DNA of 64,000 nt from Ruminococcus sp. CAG:563 (GTDB taxonomy: Bacteria; Bacillota; Clostridia; Oscillospirales; Acutalibacteraceae): positions 169,614 to 233,613 of the forward strand of contig FR882087.1 in NCBI GenBank assembly GCA_000434915.1. The letters run 5' to 3'. Shown piece by piece: positions 50,469 to 59,475 of the stretch. Every line of letters starts with the position of its first letter. Position 1 is the first letter of the stretch. A program made the translations under genes and the position numbers. The notes under the pieces were generated by a model. The model was not told where the DNA came from. It did no database searches and saw only the letters and a program-made list of their open reading frames with translations.

Positions 50469-51201
50469 CGTAATCCGTCCTTTCCAGACTGACGATAATA
50501 TCCTCGAGCGTCGGCTTGCCGTCCTCTTTCAGATAGGAATATTTATTCAGCATATTTTCAACCGACGTCGATTCCGCAATCTCGCCGTCGTGGATATATG
50601 TAACGTGAGTTGCACACTTTTCGATATCCGAAATGATGTGCGTCGAAAAGAAAATCGCACGCTCGCCGCTTTTGACAATACTTTTGAAAAGGTTGCAGAT
50701 ATCGTCACGGGAAACAGGGTCAAGTCCGCTCGTCGGCTCGTCAAAAATGAGCAGCTTTGCACCGTGCGACAGTGCAAGAGCAATCATGAACTTGATTTTC
50801 ATTCCCGTCGAAAGCTGATCGGCTGTCTTTTTGTCGTCAATTTCAAAGAGCTTTATATATTTCAGATACTTTTCTTCGTCCCACTTGTTGCCGTAAAAAG
50901 ATCTGACAGTATTCTTGATCGTAAAAAGCTTCTTCTTTGGATAAAAATTTATTCCGCCGAGCACAACGCCGATATTTTTCTTGCATTCGGTTTCATTTTC
51001 GGAGACGTTCATTCCGAGAATTTCCGCCGAACCCGAATCGGCATGAATCATATTGAGCATAGCTTTAATCGTTGTGCTTTTGCCTGCACCGTTTCTGCCG
51101 ACAAAGCCCATAATCTGCCCGCTTTCAACCTTGAAAGAAACATTTTTCAGCTCAAACTCGGGATATTTTTTGCAAATTTCATCAACCTTCAGGATTTCCA
51201 T
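50449..51201 (-). CDS. ABC transporter ATP-binding protein
   Basis: A 250-residue exporter-type ATPase. Walker A GFVGRNGAGKSTTIKAMLNMI near residue 34, signature LSTGMKIKFMIALALSHG near residue 132, Walker B LLIFDEPTSGLDPVSRDDI near 155, switch His in FFSTHIISDIEKCATHVTYI near 190. The start ATG (51201) lies inside the end of the AbrB gene. Part of a three-gene operon AbrB-ATPase-permease. Confidence 0.92.
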   Translation of the reverse strand: MEILKVDEICKKYPEFELKNVSFKVESGQIMGFVGRNGAGKSTTIKAMLNMIHADSGSAEILGMNVSENETECKKNIGVVLGGINFYPKKKLFTIKNTVRSFYGNKWDEEKYLKYIKLFEIDDKKTADQLSTGMKIKFMIALALSHGAKLLIFDEPTSGLDPVSRDDICNLFKSIVKSGERAIFFSTHIISDIEKCATHVTYIHDGEIAESTSVENMLNKYSYLKEDGKPTLEDIIVSLERTDYDDKIFD

Positions 51202-51403
51202 TTTTCTCAACACCTTTAGCAATAGATTGAACAATATCGTTCAGACATTCGGCTCGCTGCAGTGCAATTCCCCTGCTTTTGTCGGCAAGGAGAACGAGCA
51301 AATCGCCGGATTTGAGGTCAAATATATCCCTGACCTCTTTCGGAATAACAATTTGTCCTTTAGGGCCGATTTTCACAGTTGCGATAAATTTATCGTTGTC
51401 CAT
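51182..51403 (-). CDS. AbrB/SpoVT-family DNA-binding protein
   Basis: A 73-residue protein with the swapped-hairpin AbrB domain: FIATVKIGPKGQIVIPKEVRDIFDLKSGDLLVLLADKSRGIAL, residues 6-49. GGAG lies 9 nt before the ATG at 51403. Its 3' end overlaps the ATPase start by 20 nt, so it is translated with the exporter and is its likely local regulator. AbrB-like proteins are transition-state regulators in Firmicutes. Confidence 0.88.
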   Translation of the reverse strand: MDNDKFIATVKIGPKGQIVIPKEVRDIFDLKSGDLLVLLADKSRGIALQRAECLNDIVQSIAKGVEKNGNPEG

Positions 51404-51539
51404 ATATATCATCTCCGTTATACAAGTATTACTTTTCTTACTTATAATACCGCCACCAATATAATTTGTCAATGATTTCAAAGAATATTTTTTATAAACA
51501 ATGACAAAACTATTTTTGACGATAACAGGAGGAGATAAC

Positions 51540-52259
51540 ATGAATAACAAGAATGAAAAAAAGAGCAAATGGCAAAATTCGAAGGTTTTCTATGCTGTTG
51601 CTATGTCGCTCGTAATTGCGATTGTCGGCGTTGCGTCAGTGATATATAATCTTTCAAAAATCAAAAATGTTCTGCCGGATAACGGCGAGAGCGGTTTTTA
51701 TTCTGTCACAACAGGTGAAAGAACGACTGCCGAGCATATCGCCAACAAGCCGCAGACGGGTGTTCCCGATGACCGAGACATAACCGACATCACAACGGAA
51801 AAGACAACTGCCAACGACCTCAATCGACCGTACACAGGCAAATATCTTCTGCCGCTTGATTCGACGGTTGCCAAAAGCTTCAGCGACAGCAACGTCGTTT
51901 TCTCAAAAACGATGAACGACTGGAGAACACATGACGGAATCGACATCAAGGGCAACATCGGCGACAATGCCGTGGCGATAAATGACGGAAAGGTTACCGC
52001 TGTTTATAACGATACGCTTTGGGGCGACGTTATCGAAATTGAACACGGCAACGGGCTGAAAGCAAAATATTGCGGAATCAAATCCGAACTTAAGCCCGAT
52101 ACGGCAGTTAAACAGGGTCAGGTTATCGGAACGGTAACTCAAATTCCGATTGAAAAAGAGGACGGCATTCACGTCCACCTTGAAACCTCGGTTGAGGACA
52201 AGGCAGTTGACCCGGTGAAAGCACTCAATCTCATGTCCGACACAGCAACAACGGAATAA
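51540..52259 (+). CDS. M23 (LytM) peptidase domain membrane protein, SpoIIQ-like
   Basis: A 239-residue protein: short basic cytoplasmic start, one membrane helix (YAVAMSLVIAIVGVASVIYNL, residues about 19-39), a Thr-rich linker, then an M23 domain from residue about 105. The zinc motif is intact as WRTHDGIDIKG and IHVHLE, so it may hydrolyse peptidoglycan cross-links. Size, single N-terminal anchor and short LytM domain match clostridial SpoIIQ, the forespore partner of SpoIIIAH in engulfment; spoIID or spoIIIA genes are not in the window, so this stays an inference. AGGAGGAG precedes the ATG at 51540. Confidence 0.8.
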   Translation: MNNKNEKKSKWQNSKVFYAVAMSLVIAIVGVASVIYNLSKIKNVLPDNGESGFYSVTTGERTTAEHIANKPQTGVPDDRDITDITTEKTTANDLNRPYTGKYLLPLDSTVAKSFSDSNVVFSKTMNDWRTHDGIDIKGNIGDNAVAINDGKVTAVYNDTLWGDVIEIEHGNGLKAKYCGIKSELKPDTAVKQGQVIGTVTQIPIEKEDGIHVHLETSVEDKAVDPVKALNLMSDTATTE

Positions 52260-52260
52260 A

Positions 52261-52298
52261 AAAACGGCCGATGCGATTTAAGTCGCAACGGTCGTTTT
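52261..52298. terminator. Bidirectional terminator between M23 gene and rpiB
   Basis: AAACGGCCG-TGCGA pairing with TCGCA-CGGTCGTTT; T-run on plus and A-run (T on minus) on the other side. Confidence 0.75.
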
Positions 52299-52313
52299 AT
52301 CAGTGCAATCCGA

Positions 52314-52757
52314 TTATCTTTCGTTTTCAATATCTGCAAGCATCTGCACTCTTTTTGCGTGACGTCCACCCTCATAAACTCCGGAGAGCCATGCGTCAAC
52401 AATCATCAATGCGAGGTCAAGTCCGACAACTCTTGCGCCGAAAGCAAGCACATTTGTATCGTTATGCTGTCTTGAAAGCAGCGCCGAATAAGGCTCGCTG
52501 CAAACAACGGCACGAATACCCTTAACCTTGTTTGCCGCCAAAGAAATGCCTACACCCGTTCCGCAAATCAGAATGCCCTTATCACACTCGCCCGAAGCAA
52601 CCGCTTTGCCTACAGCCTTGCCGTAGATAGGGTAATCCGTGCGTTCCGTGCTGTTTGTGCCGAAATCCACAACTTCGATTCCTTTTTCTTTAAGATGTTC
52701 AATGACCTTGCCCTTTAATTCAAAACCGACATGGTCACAGCCTATTGCAATTTTCAT
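52314..52757 (-). CDS. rpiB: Ribose/allose-6-phosphate isomerase B
   Basis: A 147-residue RpiB/LacAB-fold isomerase. MKIAIGCDHVGFELKGKVIEHLKEKG at the start, DFGTNSTERTDYPIYGKAVG near residue 40, the catalytic Cys in GILICGTGVGISLAANKVKGIRA near 66, and HNDTNVLAFGARVVG near residue 100. In E. coli RpiB also acts as allose-6-phosphate isomerase and its gene stands beside the als operon; here it lies downstream of alsB, supporting that role. It is separated from alsB by 337 nt of structured DNA. Confidence 0.95.
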   Translation of the reverse strand: MKIAIGCDHVGFELKGKVIEHLKEKGIEVVDFGTNSTERTDYPIYGKAVGKAVASGECDKGILICGTGVGISLAANKVKGIRAVVCSEPYSALLSRQHNDTNVLAFGARVVGLDLALMIVDAWLSGVYEGGRHAKRVQMLADIENER

Positions 52758-52778
52758 ATAAAAGACCACCTTTCAAAT

Positions 52779-53037
52779 AATCGTTGATTAAATTGCGGCA
52801 TACAGTCGCCGTTAAGTAACCGCACCGTGCTGAAATTTAATCAGCGATTATTATCTTTTATTGTGCCGTCGCACCGTTCTTATTTACGGTGCGACGGTAT
52901 CAAAATGTCGGTCGATCTGAACTCGTAAAGCAGTTTTTGGAAAATAGAAGGGGAAAATATATCAAGAAGTGAGCCGATCGAGCCGACATCTTTTCGCTCT
53001 CGCTCCGGGACGCAGTATGCCGTAGGTGTCCCGGAGC
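52779..53037. other. Structured intergenic region between alsB and rpiB
   Basis: Four inverted repeats with no gene: AATCGTTGATTAAATT with AATTTAATCAGCGATT (52779-52794, 52834-52849); CCGTCGCACCG with CGGTGCGACGG (52866-52897); TGTCGGTCGATC with GATCGAGCCGACA (52906-52917, 52976-52988); GCTCCGGGAC with GTCCCGGAGC (53002-53037). None has a good U-tract on the minus strand, the direction of the flanking genes. It may be an RNA stabiliser, a processing region or a leader of rpiB. Confidence 0.55.
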
Positions 53038-53094
53038 TTTTGTAATCTACAGATTACACATATAATAAAGTTCGGAGGAAAGAACCTTATTTAA

Positions 53095-54057
53095 TTATTT
53101 TGTAACAAGGTTGGAGTCAACCGGAATTGTTTCGGGAGTTGCGTTAGCGTCGATTGTTTCGTTATTCTTAACGGCTTCGATCATACGCTTAAGTGATGTT
53201 GCACCGATTCCTGCGGAGTCCTGAGCAACTGTTGCAGAAAGCTCGCCTGCCTGAACGCTCTGGAGAGCCTCTTCCGCACCGTCTGTACCTACTACGATAA
53301 CGTCCTTACCTGCATTCTTAACAGCCTGAAGTACGCCGAGTGCCATTGTGTCGTTGCAGCAATAGATAGCCTTGATGTTCGGGTTTGACTGGAGCATGCT
53401 TGCTGCCGTATCAAGAGCCTTCTGACGATCCCAGTCTGCCGGCTGAGAGGCTACAAGCTTAACCTTTGAGTTAGCATTGAATGCGTTTGTTGCGCCTGTC
53501 TTTCTTGATTCACCGGAAGCGTTACCTGCTTTACCCTCGATGATAGCTACCTCGCCGCCGTTTGCAAGCTTATCAATAATATACTGTGCGCCCTTTTCGC
53601 CGACCTTTTCGTTATCGGTAGTTGCGAAAGCGATAACACTGCCGCCTGCTGCTTTAAGAGAATCCATGTCGATCTTCTCGTCGATGTTCATTACATAGAT
53701 GCCCTTCTTGTTAGCCTCAACGATACCGTTGATAAGGTTTGTCGGTGAAAGCGGAGCAACACCGATTGCCTTGTAGCCCTTGTTGATGCAGTTCTCAAGA
53801 ATCTTGAGCTGACCTTCTGTGTCTTCCTCTGTTGTTGCAGCAAAGATATCAACCGTAACGCCCTGCTTCTTTGCTTCTTCCTCAATACCTGCCTTCATCT
53901 TTGCCCAGAAGTCGTTTGAAAGCGGTTTAAGGATTACTGCATAGTCTGCACTGCCTGTGCTCTTGTCTGCGTTGCCGCCTGAATTGCAGCCTGTGAGTAC
54001 AAGTGCGAATACCATAACTGCTGCCAAAATAATGCTGAGAATTCGTGTCTTTTTCAT
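53095..54057 (-). CDS. alsB: D-allose ABC transporter substrate-binding lipoprotein
   Basis: A 320-residue periplasmic-binding-type sugar-binding lipoprotein. Signal peptide with lipobox AVMVFALVLTGC (Cys near 24). The mature protein follows E. coli AlsB closely from memory: ADYAVILKPLSNDFWAKMK, IYVMNIDEKIDMDSLKAAGG, GGEVAIIEGKAGNASGESR, KLVASQPADWDRQKALD and NIKAIYCCNDTMALGVLQAV. This makes D-allose or a close relative the best ligand guess over ribose. AAAGGA precedes the ATG. It is the fifth gene from the alsA promoter. Confidence 0.9.
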   Translation of the reverse strand: MKKTRILSIILAAVMVFALVLTGCNSGGNADKSTGSADYAVILKPLSNDFWAKMKAGIEEEAKKQGVTVDIFAATTEEDTEGQLKILENCINKGYKAIGVAPLSPTNLINGIVEANKKGIYVMNIDEKIDMDSLKAAGGSVIAFATTDNEKVGEKGAQYIIDKLANGGEVAIIEGKAGNASGESRKTGATNAFNANSKVKLVASQPADWDRQKALDTAASMLQSNPNIKAIYCCNDTMALGVLQAVKNAGKDVIVVGTDGAEEALQSVQAGELSATVAQDSAGIGATSLKRMIEAVKNNETIDANATPETIPVDSNLVTK

Positions 54058-54157
54058 AATGATTATCCTTTCTGTTGTAAATTAAAATAAATTTTGTTTT
54101 TGGCAACCGCCGATTTGAACGGCTGCCATATTATATTACCAACGGCTCAGTCTGCCG

Positions 54158-55066
54158 TCAGATAATATTCTTTAACATCTGATGAGCGTAAATTCCGCTG
54201 CCGTAAATTCCGCTCTGCTGGTCATGCTCGGTGAACATGATTTCAAGGTTTTCCTCCGGATAGGGCTTACGTGCCTTTTCGTGAACAGCTTCAAGAAGAA
54301 CATCCTTCGGGAAGCCCTCCATGAAAGTAACGCCGCCTGCGATTATTGAATAATCGGGATCGAGAATGTTTATCTCGGTTGCAATCGGAATTGCAAGATC
54401 CTTTACAAATTTTAAAATAATCGGTGAATCTCCGTGATACTTAAAAACTTCTCTTATCGGAACATCGGGGAAATACTTTTCCGCAAGATATTCAAGTCTC
54501 TTGCCTGAGCATCTTGTTTCGGAACAACCGATGTTGCCGCAGGTGCATTCCTCATCAACATCATAAAGAGGGATGTGTCCGAGCTCGCCTGCCGCACCGT
54601 TCTTGCCGGCATAGAGCTTGCCGTTGATGCACATCGCATTTCCGAAGCCTGTTCCGATGTAAAATCCGAGTACGGTTTTAGTATTGTCAATTTTCAGCTT
54701 ATTCATATCATTCATAAGGAGAAAATTTACATCTCTGTCAAGAAAAACCGGAATTCCGAGTTTTTCCTGAAGCTTGTCGCTGAATCTGATATTATTGAAC
54801 CCTTTAAGGTTCGGGGTAGAAATTATTGTTTTCTTGTCCTTACTGACTATTGACGGAATTCCGACCGCTGCGGCTCTGACAGAATCACGGATACCGTATC
54901 TGTCCATATAATCCTCAATCTCCTTGTGGATTATCTCCACAACATCGCCCTTATCAAAGATTCTGCTTGAATTTTTTTCAAAGTGGCTGATGTTGCCGTT
55001 TTCATCGACTGCGCCGAGTCTGAAATTCGTTCCGCCGATATCAATGCCCAAAGTTAAATTTCCCAT
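54158..55066 (-). CDS. alsK: D-allose kinase, ROK family
   Basis: A 302-residue ROK sugar kinase. N-terminal phosphate loop LGIDIGGTNFRLGAVDE, SKDKKTIISTPNLKGF near residue 75 (nearly identical to E. coli AlsK), catalytic Asp in FLDRDVNFLLMNDM near 108, substrate-site AAGELGHIPLYD near 152, and the zinc motif CTCGNIGCSETRCSG near residue 166. GGAGG lies 8 nt before the ATG at 55066. It should make allose-6-phosphate, which RpiB converts to allulose-6-phosphate. Confidence 0.9.
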   Translation of the reverse strand: MGNLTLGIDIGGTNFRLGAVDENGNISHFEKNSSRIFDKGDVVEIIHKEIEDYMDRYGIRDSVRAAAVGIPSIVSKDKKTIISTPNLKGFNNIRFSDKLQEKLGIPVFLDRDVNFLLMNDMNKLKIDNTKTVLGFYIGTGFGNAMCINGKLYAGKNGAAGELGHIPLYDVDEECTCGNIGCSETRCSGKRLEYLAEKYFPDVPIREVFKYHGDSPIILKFVKDLAIPIATEINILDPDYSIIAGGVTFMEGFPKDVLLEAVHEKARKPYPEENLEIMFTEHDQQSGIYGSGIYAHQMLKNII

Positions 55067-55096
55067 CCTGTCCACCTCCTTTTGGCAGGGAATCGA

Positions 55097-55780
55097 TTAT
55101 ATTTCTGCGCCTGTCAAGGTTTTGAATTCGTCTGTCATGATGTCCCATGCCTTGCAAAGATCGGGGTCCTTTGAAAAAAGTCCCGAGGAGCCGACAATGA
55201 ACACTTCTGTTCCTGCGTCGTAAAGGCGCTTAAATGTTTTCTGATTGCACGAACCGTCAACCTCAATAAGATAGTTGTAGCCGTATTTTTCTTTAAGCTC
55301 TCTGGCTTCGCTGATTTTATCAAGCATTTCTTCGATGAAGGGCTGCCCCGCAAAGCCGGGATCAACAGACATTATTGTGAGCTTATCAATTCTGTTGATA
55401 TAGTGCTTAATTGCCGAAAGCGGAGTTGACGGGCTGAGTACGACACCCTTTTTGCAGCCGAACGATTCAATCTTGTTCATAATTCTGAACGCATCGTTGA
55501 CTATCGTTTCGGCGTGGGGGCAGATATAACCTGCCCCTGCCTTAGCGAGGATTTCGATGTAATCATCGGGGGTTGTAACCATCAAATGACAATCAATCGG
55601 TTTCTTTGCGATTGTTGAAAAGGCTTTTACAAAATCGGGTGAAAGTGTGATGTTTTTGACGAAATGGCCGTCCATTATATCCACATGATAGAGGTCGCAT
55701 CTTTCGTTGAGAATCTCCGTTTGATTCTTGATATCAAGGAGATCCATACACATGAGCGACGGATTAAACATTGGTTTCAT
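55097..55780 (-). CDS. alsE: D-allulose-6-phosphate 3-epimerase
   Basis: A 227-residue TIM barrel of the ribulose-5-phosphate epimerase superfamily. It resembles AlsE rather than Rpe: FNPSLMCMDLLDIKNQTEIL, LYHVDIMDGHFVKNITLSPDFV, KPIDCHLMVTTPDDYI, MSVDPGFAGQPFIEEMLDKI and IEVDGSCNQKTFKRL. The metal-binding His and catalytic Asp pair (VDIMDGH, SVDPGFAGQ) are intact. It converts allulose-6-phosphate to fructose-6-phosphate, feeding glycolysis. GAGGT at 7 nt fixes the start at 55780. Confidence 0.92.
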   Translation of the reverse strand: MKPMFNPSLMCMDLLDIKNQTEILNERCDLYHVDIMDGHFVKNITLSPDFVKAFSTIAKKPIDCHLMVTTPDDYIEILAKAGAGYICPHAETIVNDAFRIMNKIESFGCKKGVVLSPSTPLSAIKHYINRIDKLTIMSVDPGFAGQPFIEEMLDKISEARELKEKYGYNYLIEVDGSCNQKTFKRLYDAGTEVFIVGSSGLFSKDPDLCKAWDIMTDEFKTLTGAEI

Positions 55781-55804
55781 AAAAAGCACCTCTTTGCGAT
55801 TAGA

Positions 55805-56782
55805 TTATTTCTTGCGAGCTACGAATCTGTCGAGTGCAACGGAACCGATGATGAGCAAGCCCATAACAACCTGCTGCCAAACGCTCGGAACTGCGAGAAT
55901 GTTAAGACCGTAGTTGATAACGCCGATGATAAGACCGCCCATTACAACGCCGAAGATCTTACCTTTACCGCCGAAGAAGCTTGTTCCGCCGATGATCGAA
56001 GCTGCGATTGCGTAAGTTTCAAATCCTGTTGCGGCTGCCGGCTCAGCAGAACCGACACGTCCGAGAAGAACGATACCTGCAATACCTGCACAAATACCGG
56101 AAATGATGAATACGATAAGTGTGTGCATGTTAACGTTGATACCTGAGTACCAGGCAGATTCTTTATTTCCGCCGAGTGCGTAAATATTTCTTCCGACCTT
56201 TGTTTTTCTTGTCAGGAATGAGAGAAGAACTGCCACAACGATTGCTATTATCGCAACAATCGGAAGAAGGTCAAATACTTTGTATGAAATGAAGTTTGTG
56301 AATGATTTCGGGAATCCGAAAACTGCACTTGAATTTGAAATAATAAGTGTTACGCCTCTGAAAATCGACTGCGTACCGAGTGTGATGATGAAGGGATGAA
56401 GTCCTGTTACGTTGATGAGAAGTCCGTTGATAAATCCGAGGAGGCCGCCGAAGATTACGCCGAGCAAAACGGCAAGCAGCGGATTGATGCCTGCAACCAT
56501 CATCTGAGCCGAAACCATACCGGTCAAGGCAACAACCGAACCGACCGAAAGGTCGATACCTGCGATAAGGATTGCGAAGAATTCACCCATCGCAATAAGA
56601 ATGTTAACCGAGCTTTGTGAAAGAATCTGTGTTATTGTTGCTGTGGAGAAGAATGTGCCGGGTCTCATAAGTGCAAGAATGATAAGCAAGATTACGAGTA
56701 TTCCGAATGTGCCGTACTTCTGCCAAATCATATTAAAAGTGAGTTTTTCCTTGGGTTTAGCCTGCTTTATTTTTTCAGACAT
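55805..56782 (-). CDS. alsC: D-allose ABC transporter permease
   Basis: A 325-residue RbsC-type permease with 8-10 membrane segments. Family signatures: QSSVNILIAMGEFFAILIAGIDLSVGSV near residue 50 and ATGFETYAIAASIIGGTSFFGGKGKIFG near residue 245. The start at 56782 (MSEKIKQ) has AGGA at about 11 nt; a GTG at 56791 is an alternative. It lies between alsA and alsE in the operon, so allose or a close hexose is the inferred substrate. Confidence 0.88.
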   Translation of the reverse strand: MSEKIKQAKPKEKLTFNMIWQKYGTFGILVILLIILALMRPGTFFSTATITQILSQSSVNILIAMGEFFAILIAGIDLSVGSVVALTGMVSAQMMVAGINPLLAVLLGVIFGGLLGFINGLLINVTGLHPFIITLGTQSIFRGVTLIISNSSAVFGFPKSFTNFISYKVFDLLPIVAIIAIVVAVLLSFLTRKTKVGRNIYALGGNKESAWYSGINVNMHTLIVFIISGICAGIAGIVLLGRVGSAEPAAATGFETYAIAASIIGGTSFFGGKGKIFGVVMGGLIIGVINYGLNILAVPSVWQQVVMGLLIIGSVALDRFVARKK

Positions 56783-56805
56783 GGTATTCACGTTCCTTTC
56801 TTTAT

Positions 56806-58332
56806 TCAGGCGATATCCGCCGTAGACGCTTTGATTATATTTTCTTCTGTTGCTTCTCTGTGCGGGAAGGTCTTAACTATCTTACCCTCTCTGAAAACAT
56901 GAATCGTATCACACACTGCGAGAAGCTCCGGCAGCTCTGACGAAACAACAAGAACTCCCTTGCCCTCGTCGGCGAGCTTACGCATAAGAGTGTAAATTTC
57001 ACTCTTACTGCCGATGTCGATACCCTTTGTGGGTTCGTCAAAAATAATTATCTGTGAATCGGCGGCTACCCATTTGCCAAGGATTACCTTCTGCTGATTA
57101 CCGCCCGAAAGCTCCGTGATACCCTGATCTACGGAATAACATTTAATGTTCAAGCTCTTTTTCTGAGCCTCAGCACATTCTCTCTCGAATTTGCTGCTTA
57201 TCAGTCCTCCGGCACCGCCGAGACTTGACGCTTTTATAAACGGCAGAATTGAAATATTCTGCTTGATATCAAAATTGTGGAAGAAACCGGTTTCACGTCT
57301 GTTTTCCGTAACCATCGCAAGTCCGTTTTTGATTGCCGAATACGGACTTTTGATATTGACTTTCTTGCCGCCTATGAAAACCTCGCCCGACGATTTTGGT
57401 TCCGCACCGAAGATTGAATTCATCATTTCGCTTCGGCCCGAGCCGACAAGTCCGGAAAATCCGACGATTTCGCCCTTATGAAGCTTAAACGAAACATCGT
57501 TTACCTTGCCGTCCTTACGGGAAAGGTTCTTTACTTCAAAGATTACCTCTTCGCCGTCATAATTGTCGGGAGCATCCTCATGCTGATAGGTGTTCTGAAC
57601 CGTTCTGCCGACCATCATCGTTACAAGGTCATCAACGGAAACATCGCTTACCTGCTTTGTGCCGACATAAGCGCCGTCCTTAAGAACCGAAACTCTGTCG
57701 CCGATTTCTTTAATCTCGGCAAGCTTATGCGAGATAAATACAATTCCCTTGCCTTCCTTTTTCAATGCTCTGACAACCTCAAAAAGGTGCTCAACCTCAT
57801 TGTTTGTCAGGGACGCCGTAGGCTCGTCCATGACGATTACCTTACTGTCGGAAGCAAGTGCCTTTGCAATTTCAACCTGCTGCTTTTCCGAAACGCTGAT
57901 ATCCTCAACCAAGGTTTTCGGATCTCTGTTCAGACCGATTTTTGCGAGAAGCTCTTTTGCTCTTTTGTTCATCTCGCCGTAATCAACGACTGAAGCAAGA
58001 CCGACTTTTTTCATCGGAAGCTTTCCGACGAACAAATTCTCCTGAATCGATAGTTCGTTAATAACGCTCAATTCCTGATAGATAACGCTGATTCCGTTCT
58101 CGTAAGAATCCTTTGGAGTAAGTTTGCTGAACTCCTTGCCGCCGATGATTATTTTACCTTCCGTCGGCTGGTAAACACCCGAAAGAATTTTCATCAAGGT
58201 TGATTTGCCTGCACCGTTTTCGCCAAGCAGAACGTGTACTTCGCCCGCTTGAATATCGAAGGAAATATCCTTCAGCGCCGTAACTCCGGGGAATTTTTTG
58301 ACTACCCCTTTCATTTCAACGAGAGTGCTCAT
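56806..58332 (-). CDS. alsA: D-allose ABC transporter ATP-binding protein (tandem ABC domains)
   Basis: A 508-residue RbsA-type protein with two ABC modules. First: LLGENGAGKSTLMKIL (Walker A, residue 36), ISVSEKQQVEIAKAL, KVIVMDEPTASLTNNEVEHL. Second: GFSGLVGSGRSEMMN (altered Walker A, residue 285), LSGGNQQKVILGKWVA, IIIFDEPTKGIDIGSKSEI. The degenerate second Walker A is normal for this family. AAGGA precedes the ATG at 58332. First gene of the transcript from the operator-covered promoter. Confidence 0.92.
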   Translation of the reverse strand: MSTLVEMKGVVKKFPGVTALKDISFDIQAGEVHVLLGENGAGKSTLMKILSGVYQPTEGKIIIGGKEFSKLTPKDSYENGISVIYQELSVINELSIQENLFVGKLPMKKVGLASVVDYGEMNKRAKELLAKIGLNRDPKTLVEDISVSEKQQVEIAKALASDSKVIVMDEPTASLTNNEVEHLFEVVRALKKEGKGIVFISHKLAEIKEIGDRVSVLKDGAYVGTKQVSDVSVDDLVTMMVGRTVQNTYQHEDAPDNYDGEEVIFEVKNLSRKDGKVNDVSFKLHKGEIVGFSGLVGSGRSEMMNSIFGAEPKSSGEVFIGGKKVNIKSPYSAIKNGLAMVTENRRETGFFHNFDIKQNISILPFIKASSLGGAGGLISSKFERECAEAQKKSLNIKCYSVDQGITELSGGNQQKVILGKWVAADSQIIIFDEPTKGIDIGSKSEIYTLMRKLADEGKGVLVVSSELPELLAVCDTIHVFREGKIVKTFPHREATEENIIKASTADIA

Positions 58333-58387
58333 GATATCCTTCCTTTCTATAAACTGCTTTACCGATATATTATGTGGAAATATTTTG

Positions 58388-58416
58388 TATATAACGTTGA
58401 GTAAAGGTTTACTCAA
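58388..58416 (-). promoter_or_regulatory. als operon promoter with operator over the -35 and spacer
   Basis: Minus strand TTGAGT (58416-58411), 17 nt, TATATA (58393-58388). The palindrome TTGAGTAAAGGTTTACTCAA at 58397-58416 covers the -35 and most of the spacer. Its core GTAAAGGTTTAC matches the core GTAATCGTTTAC of the site in front of the LacI-type gene. Confidence 0.8.
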
Positions 58417-58429
58417 CAGCTATTTAAAA

Positions 58430-58444
58430 AAGGGATTAACCCTT
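58430..58444 (-). terminator. Short terminator after LacI-type gene
   Basis: AAGGG-TTAAT-CCCTT followed by TTTTAAA on the minus strand, just after the regulator stop. Confidence 0.5.
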
Positions 58445-58456
58445 CCTTAAATCATT

Positions 58457-59452
58457 TTATTTTGTGCTTCCTCTTACAGAAAGCTTAACCGGAATCGTAT
58501 ATTCATGAACATTATTAGTATCATTGTTAATAAGATCCATCAGAACCTCAACCGATCTTTTACCGAGCTGGTCGGTATCCTGAATAATCGTCGTTATCGG
58601 CGGATCGGAAATCTCTGTGTGAGTTATACCGTCAAAGCCTACAAGTTTGACATCTTCGGGAACTCTTTTTCCGCTCTCCTTTAGGCCTCTCAATGCTCCG
58701 AGTGCCATAGAATCCGTTGTACAGAAAACACCGTCAAAATCCATCCCATCGGCAACAAGCTTTTTTACCGTCTCTCTTGCATCGGCATACGAAACCTTGC
58801 AAGGAACCATCCTGCTGTCATCGACCTCAACGCCGTATTGTTTGTGCGCTCTCAGATAACCCTGAGTACGTTTATTGACCGTTGAGTATGAATTGACATC
58901 GTGGATAAGAACTATCTTTCGGCAGCCCTTTTTAATAAGCTCCTCGGTGGCGAGAAAACCGCCTGTTTCATTATCCGAAGAGACATAGTTGAATTCAACC
59001 CCCGGCCGCCTGTCAATGTAAACGACGGGAACCGTAAATTCTTTTGATACCTCGTCGCCCGGTTTTCTGACGCTGAAATAAACTATACCTTCAACTCCCT
59101 TTGACTGGAGCGATGCGATATAATGAGCTTCGTAGTCAATATTCTCGTCGCTGTCGCAGACAAATACGTTGTATCCCATTGGGATAACCGAGCTTTCAAC
59201 CGACCTTACAATCTGCGAGAAATATTCGTTCGTGATATCCGGAATTATTACTCCGATAGTTTTCGTCCTGTTGGTTCTCAGTCCCTGAGCATTAGGATTT
59301 ATGGCGTAATTGTATTTCTCGACGACTGCCATTACCTTTTTTTCGGTCTCTGCCGAATAACGTCCGTTCTTGTTAAGAACCCTTGAGACCGTGGCGATTG
59401 ATACACCCGACATTCGGGCAATATCGACCATCGAAATGTTTTTACTGTCCAT
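58457..59452 (-). CDS. LacI-family regulator of the als operon
   Basis: A 331-residue LacI/GalR regulator. HTH MVDIARMSGVSIATVSRVLN at residues 8-27 with hinge NPNAQGLRTNRTKTIGVIIPD, then a periplasmic-binding-like sensor domain (YFSQIVRSVESSVIPMGYNVFVCDSDE, VVYIDRRPG, FDGVFCTTDSMALGALRGL, DVKLVGFDGITHTEI). E. coli controls als with an RpiR-type protein, so the regulator type differs here. It is likely an allose- or allulose-responsive repressor that also controls itself. GGAG lies 5 nt before the ATG. Confidence 0.9.
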   Translation of the reverse strand: MDSKNISMVDIARMSGVSIATVSRVLNKNGRYSAETEKKVMAVVEKYNYAINPNAQGLRTNRTKTIGVIIPDITNEYFSQIVRSVESSVIPMGYNVFVCDSDENIDYEAHYIASLQSKGVEGIVYFSVRKPGDEVSKEFTVPVVYIDRRPGVEFNYVSSDNETGGFLATEELIKKGCRKIVLIHDVNSYSTVNKRTQGYLRAHKQYGVEVDDSRMVPCKVSYADARETVKKLVADGMDFDGVFCTTDSMALGALRGLKESGKRVPEDVKLVGFDGITHTEISDPPITTIIQDTDQLGKRSVEVLMDLINNDTNNVHEYTIPVKLSVRGSTK

Positions 59453-59475
59453 ATATTCTCCAATTCGTTTCGCTT

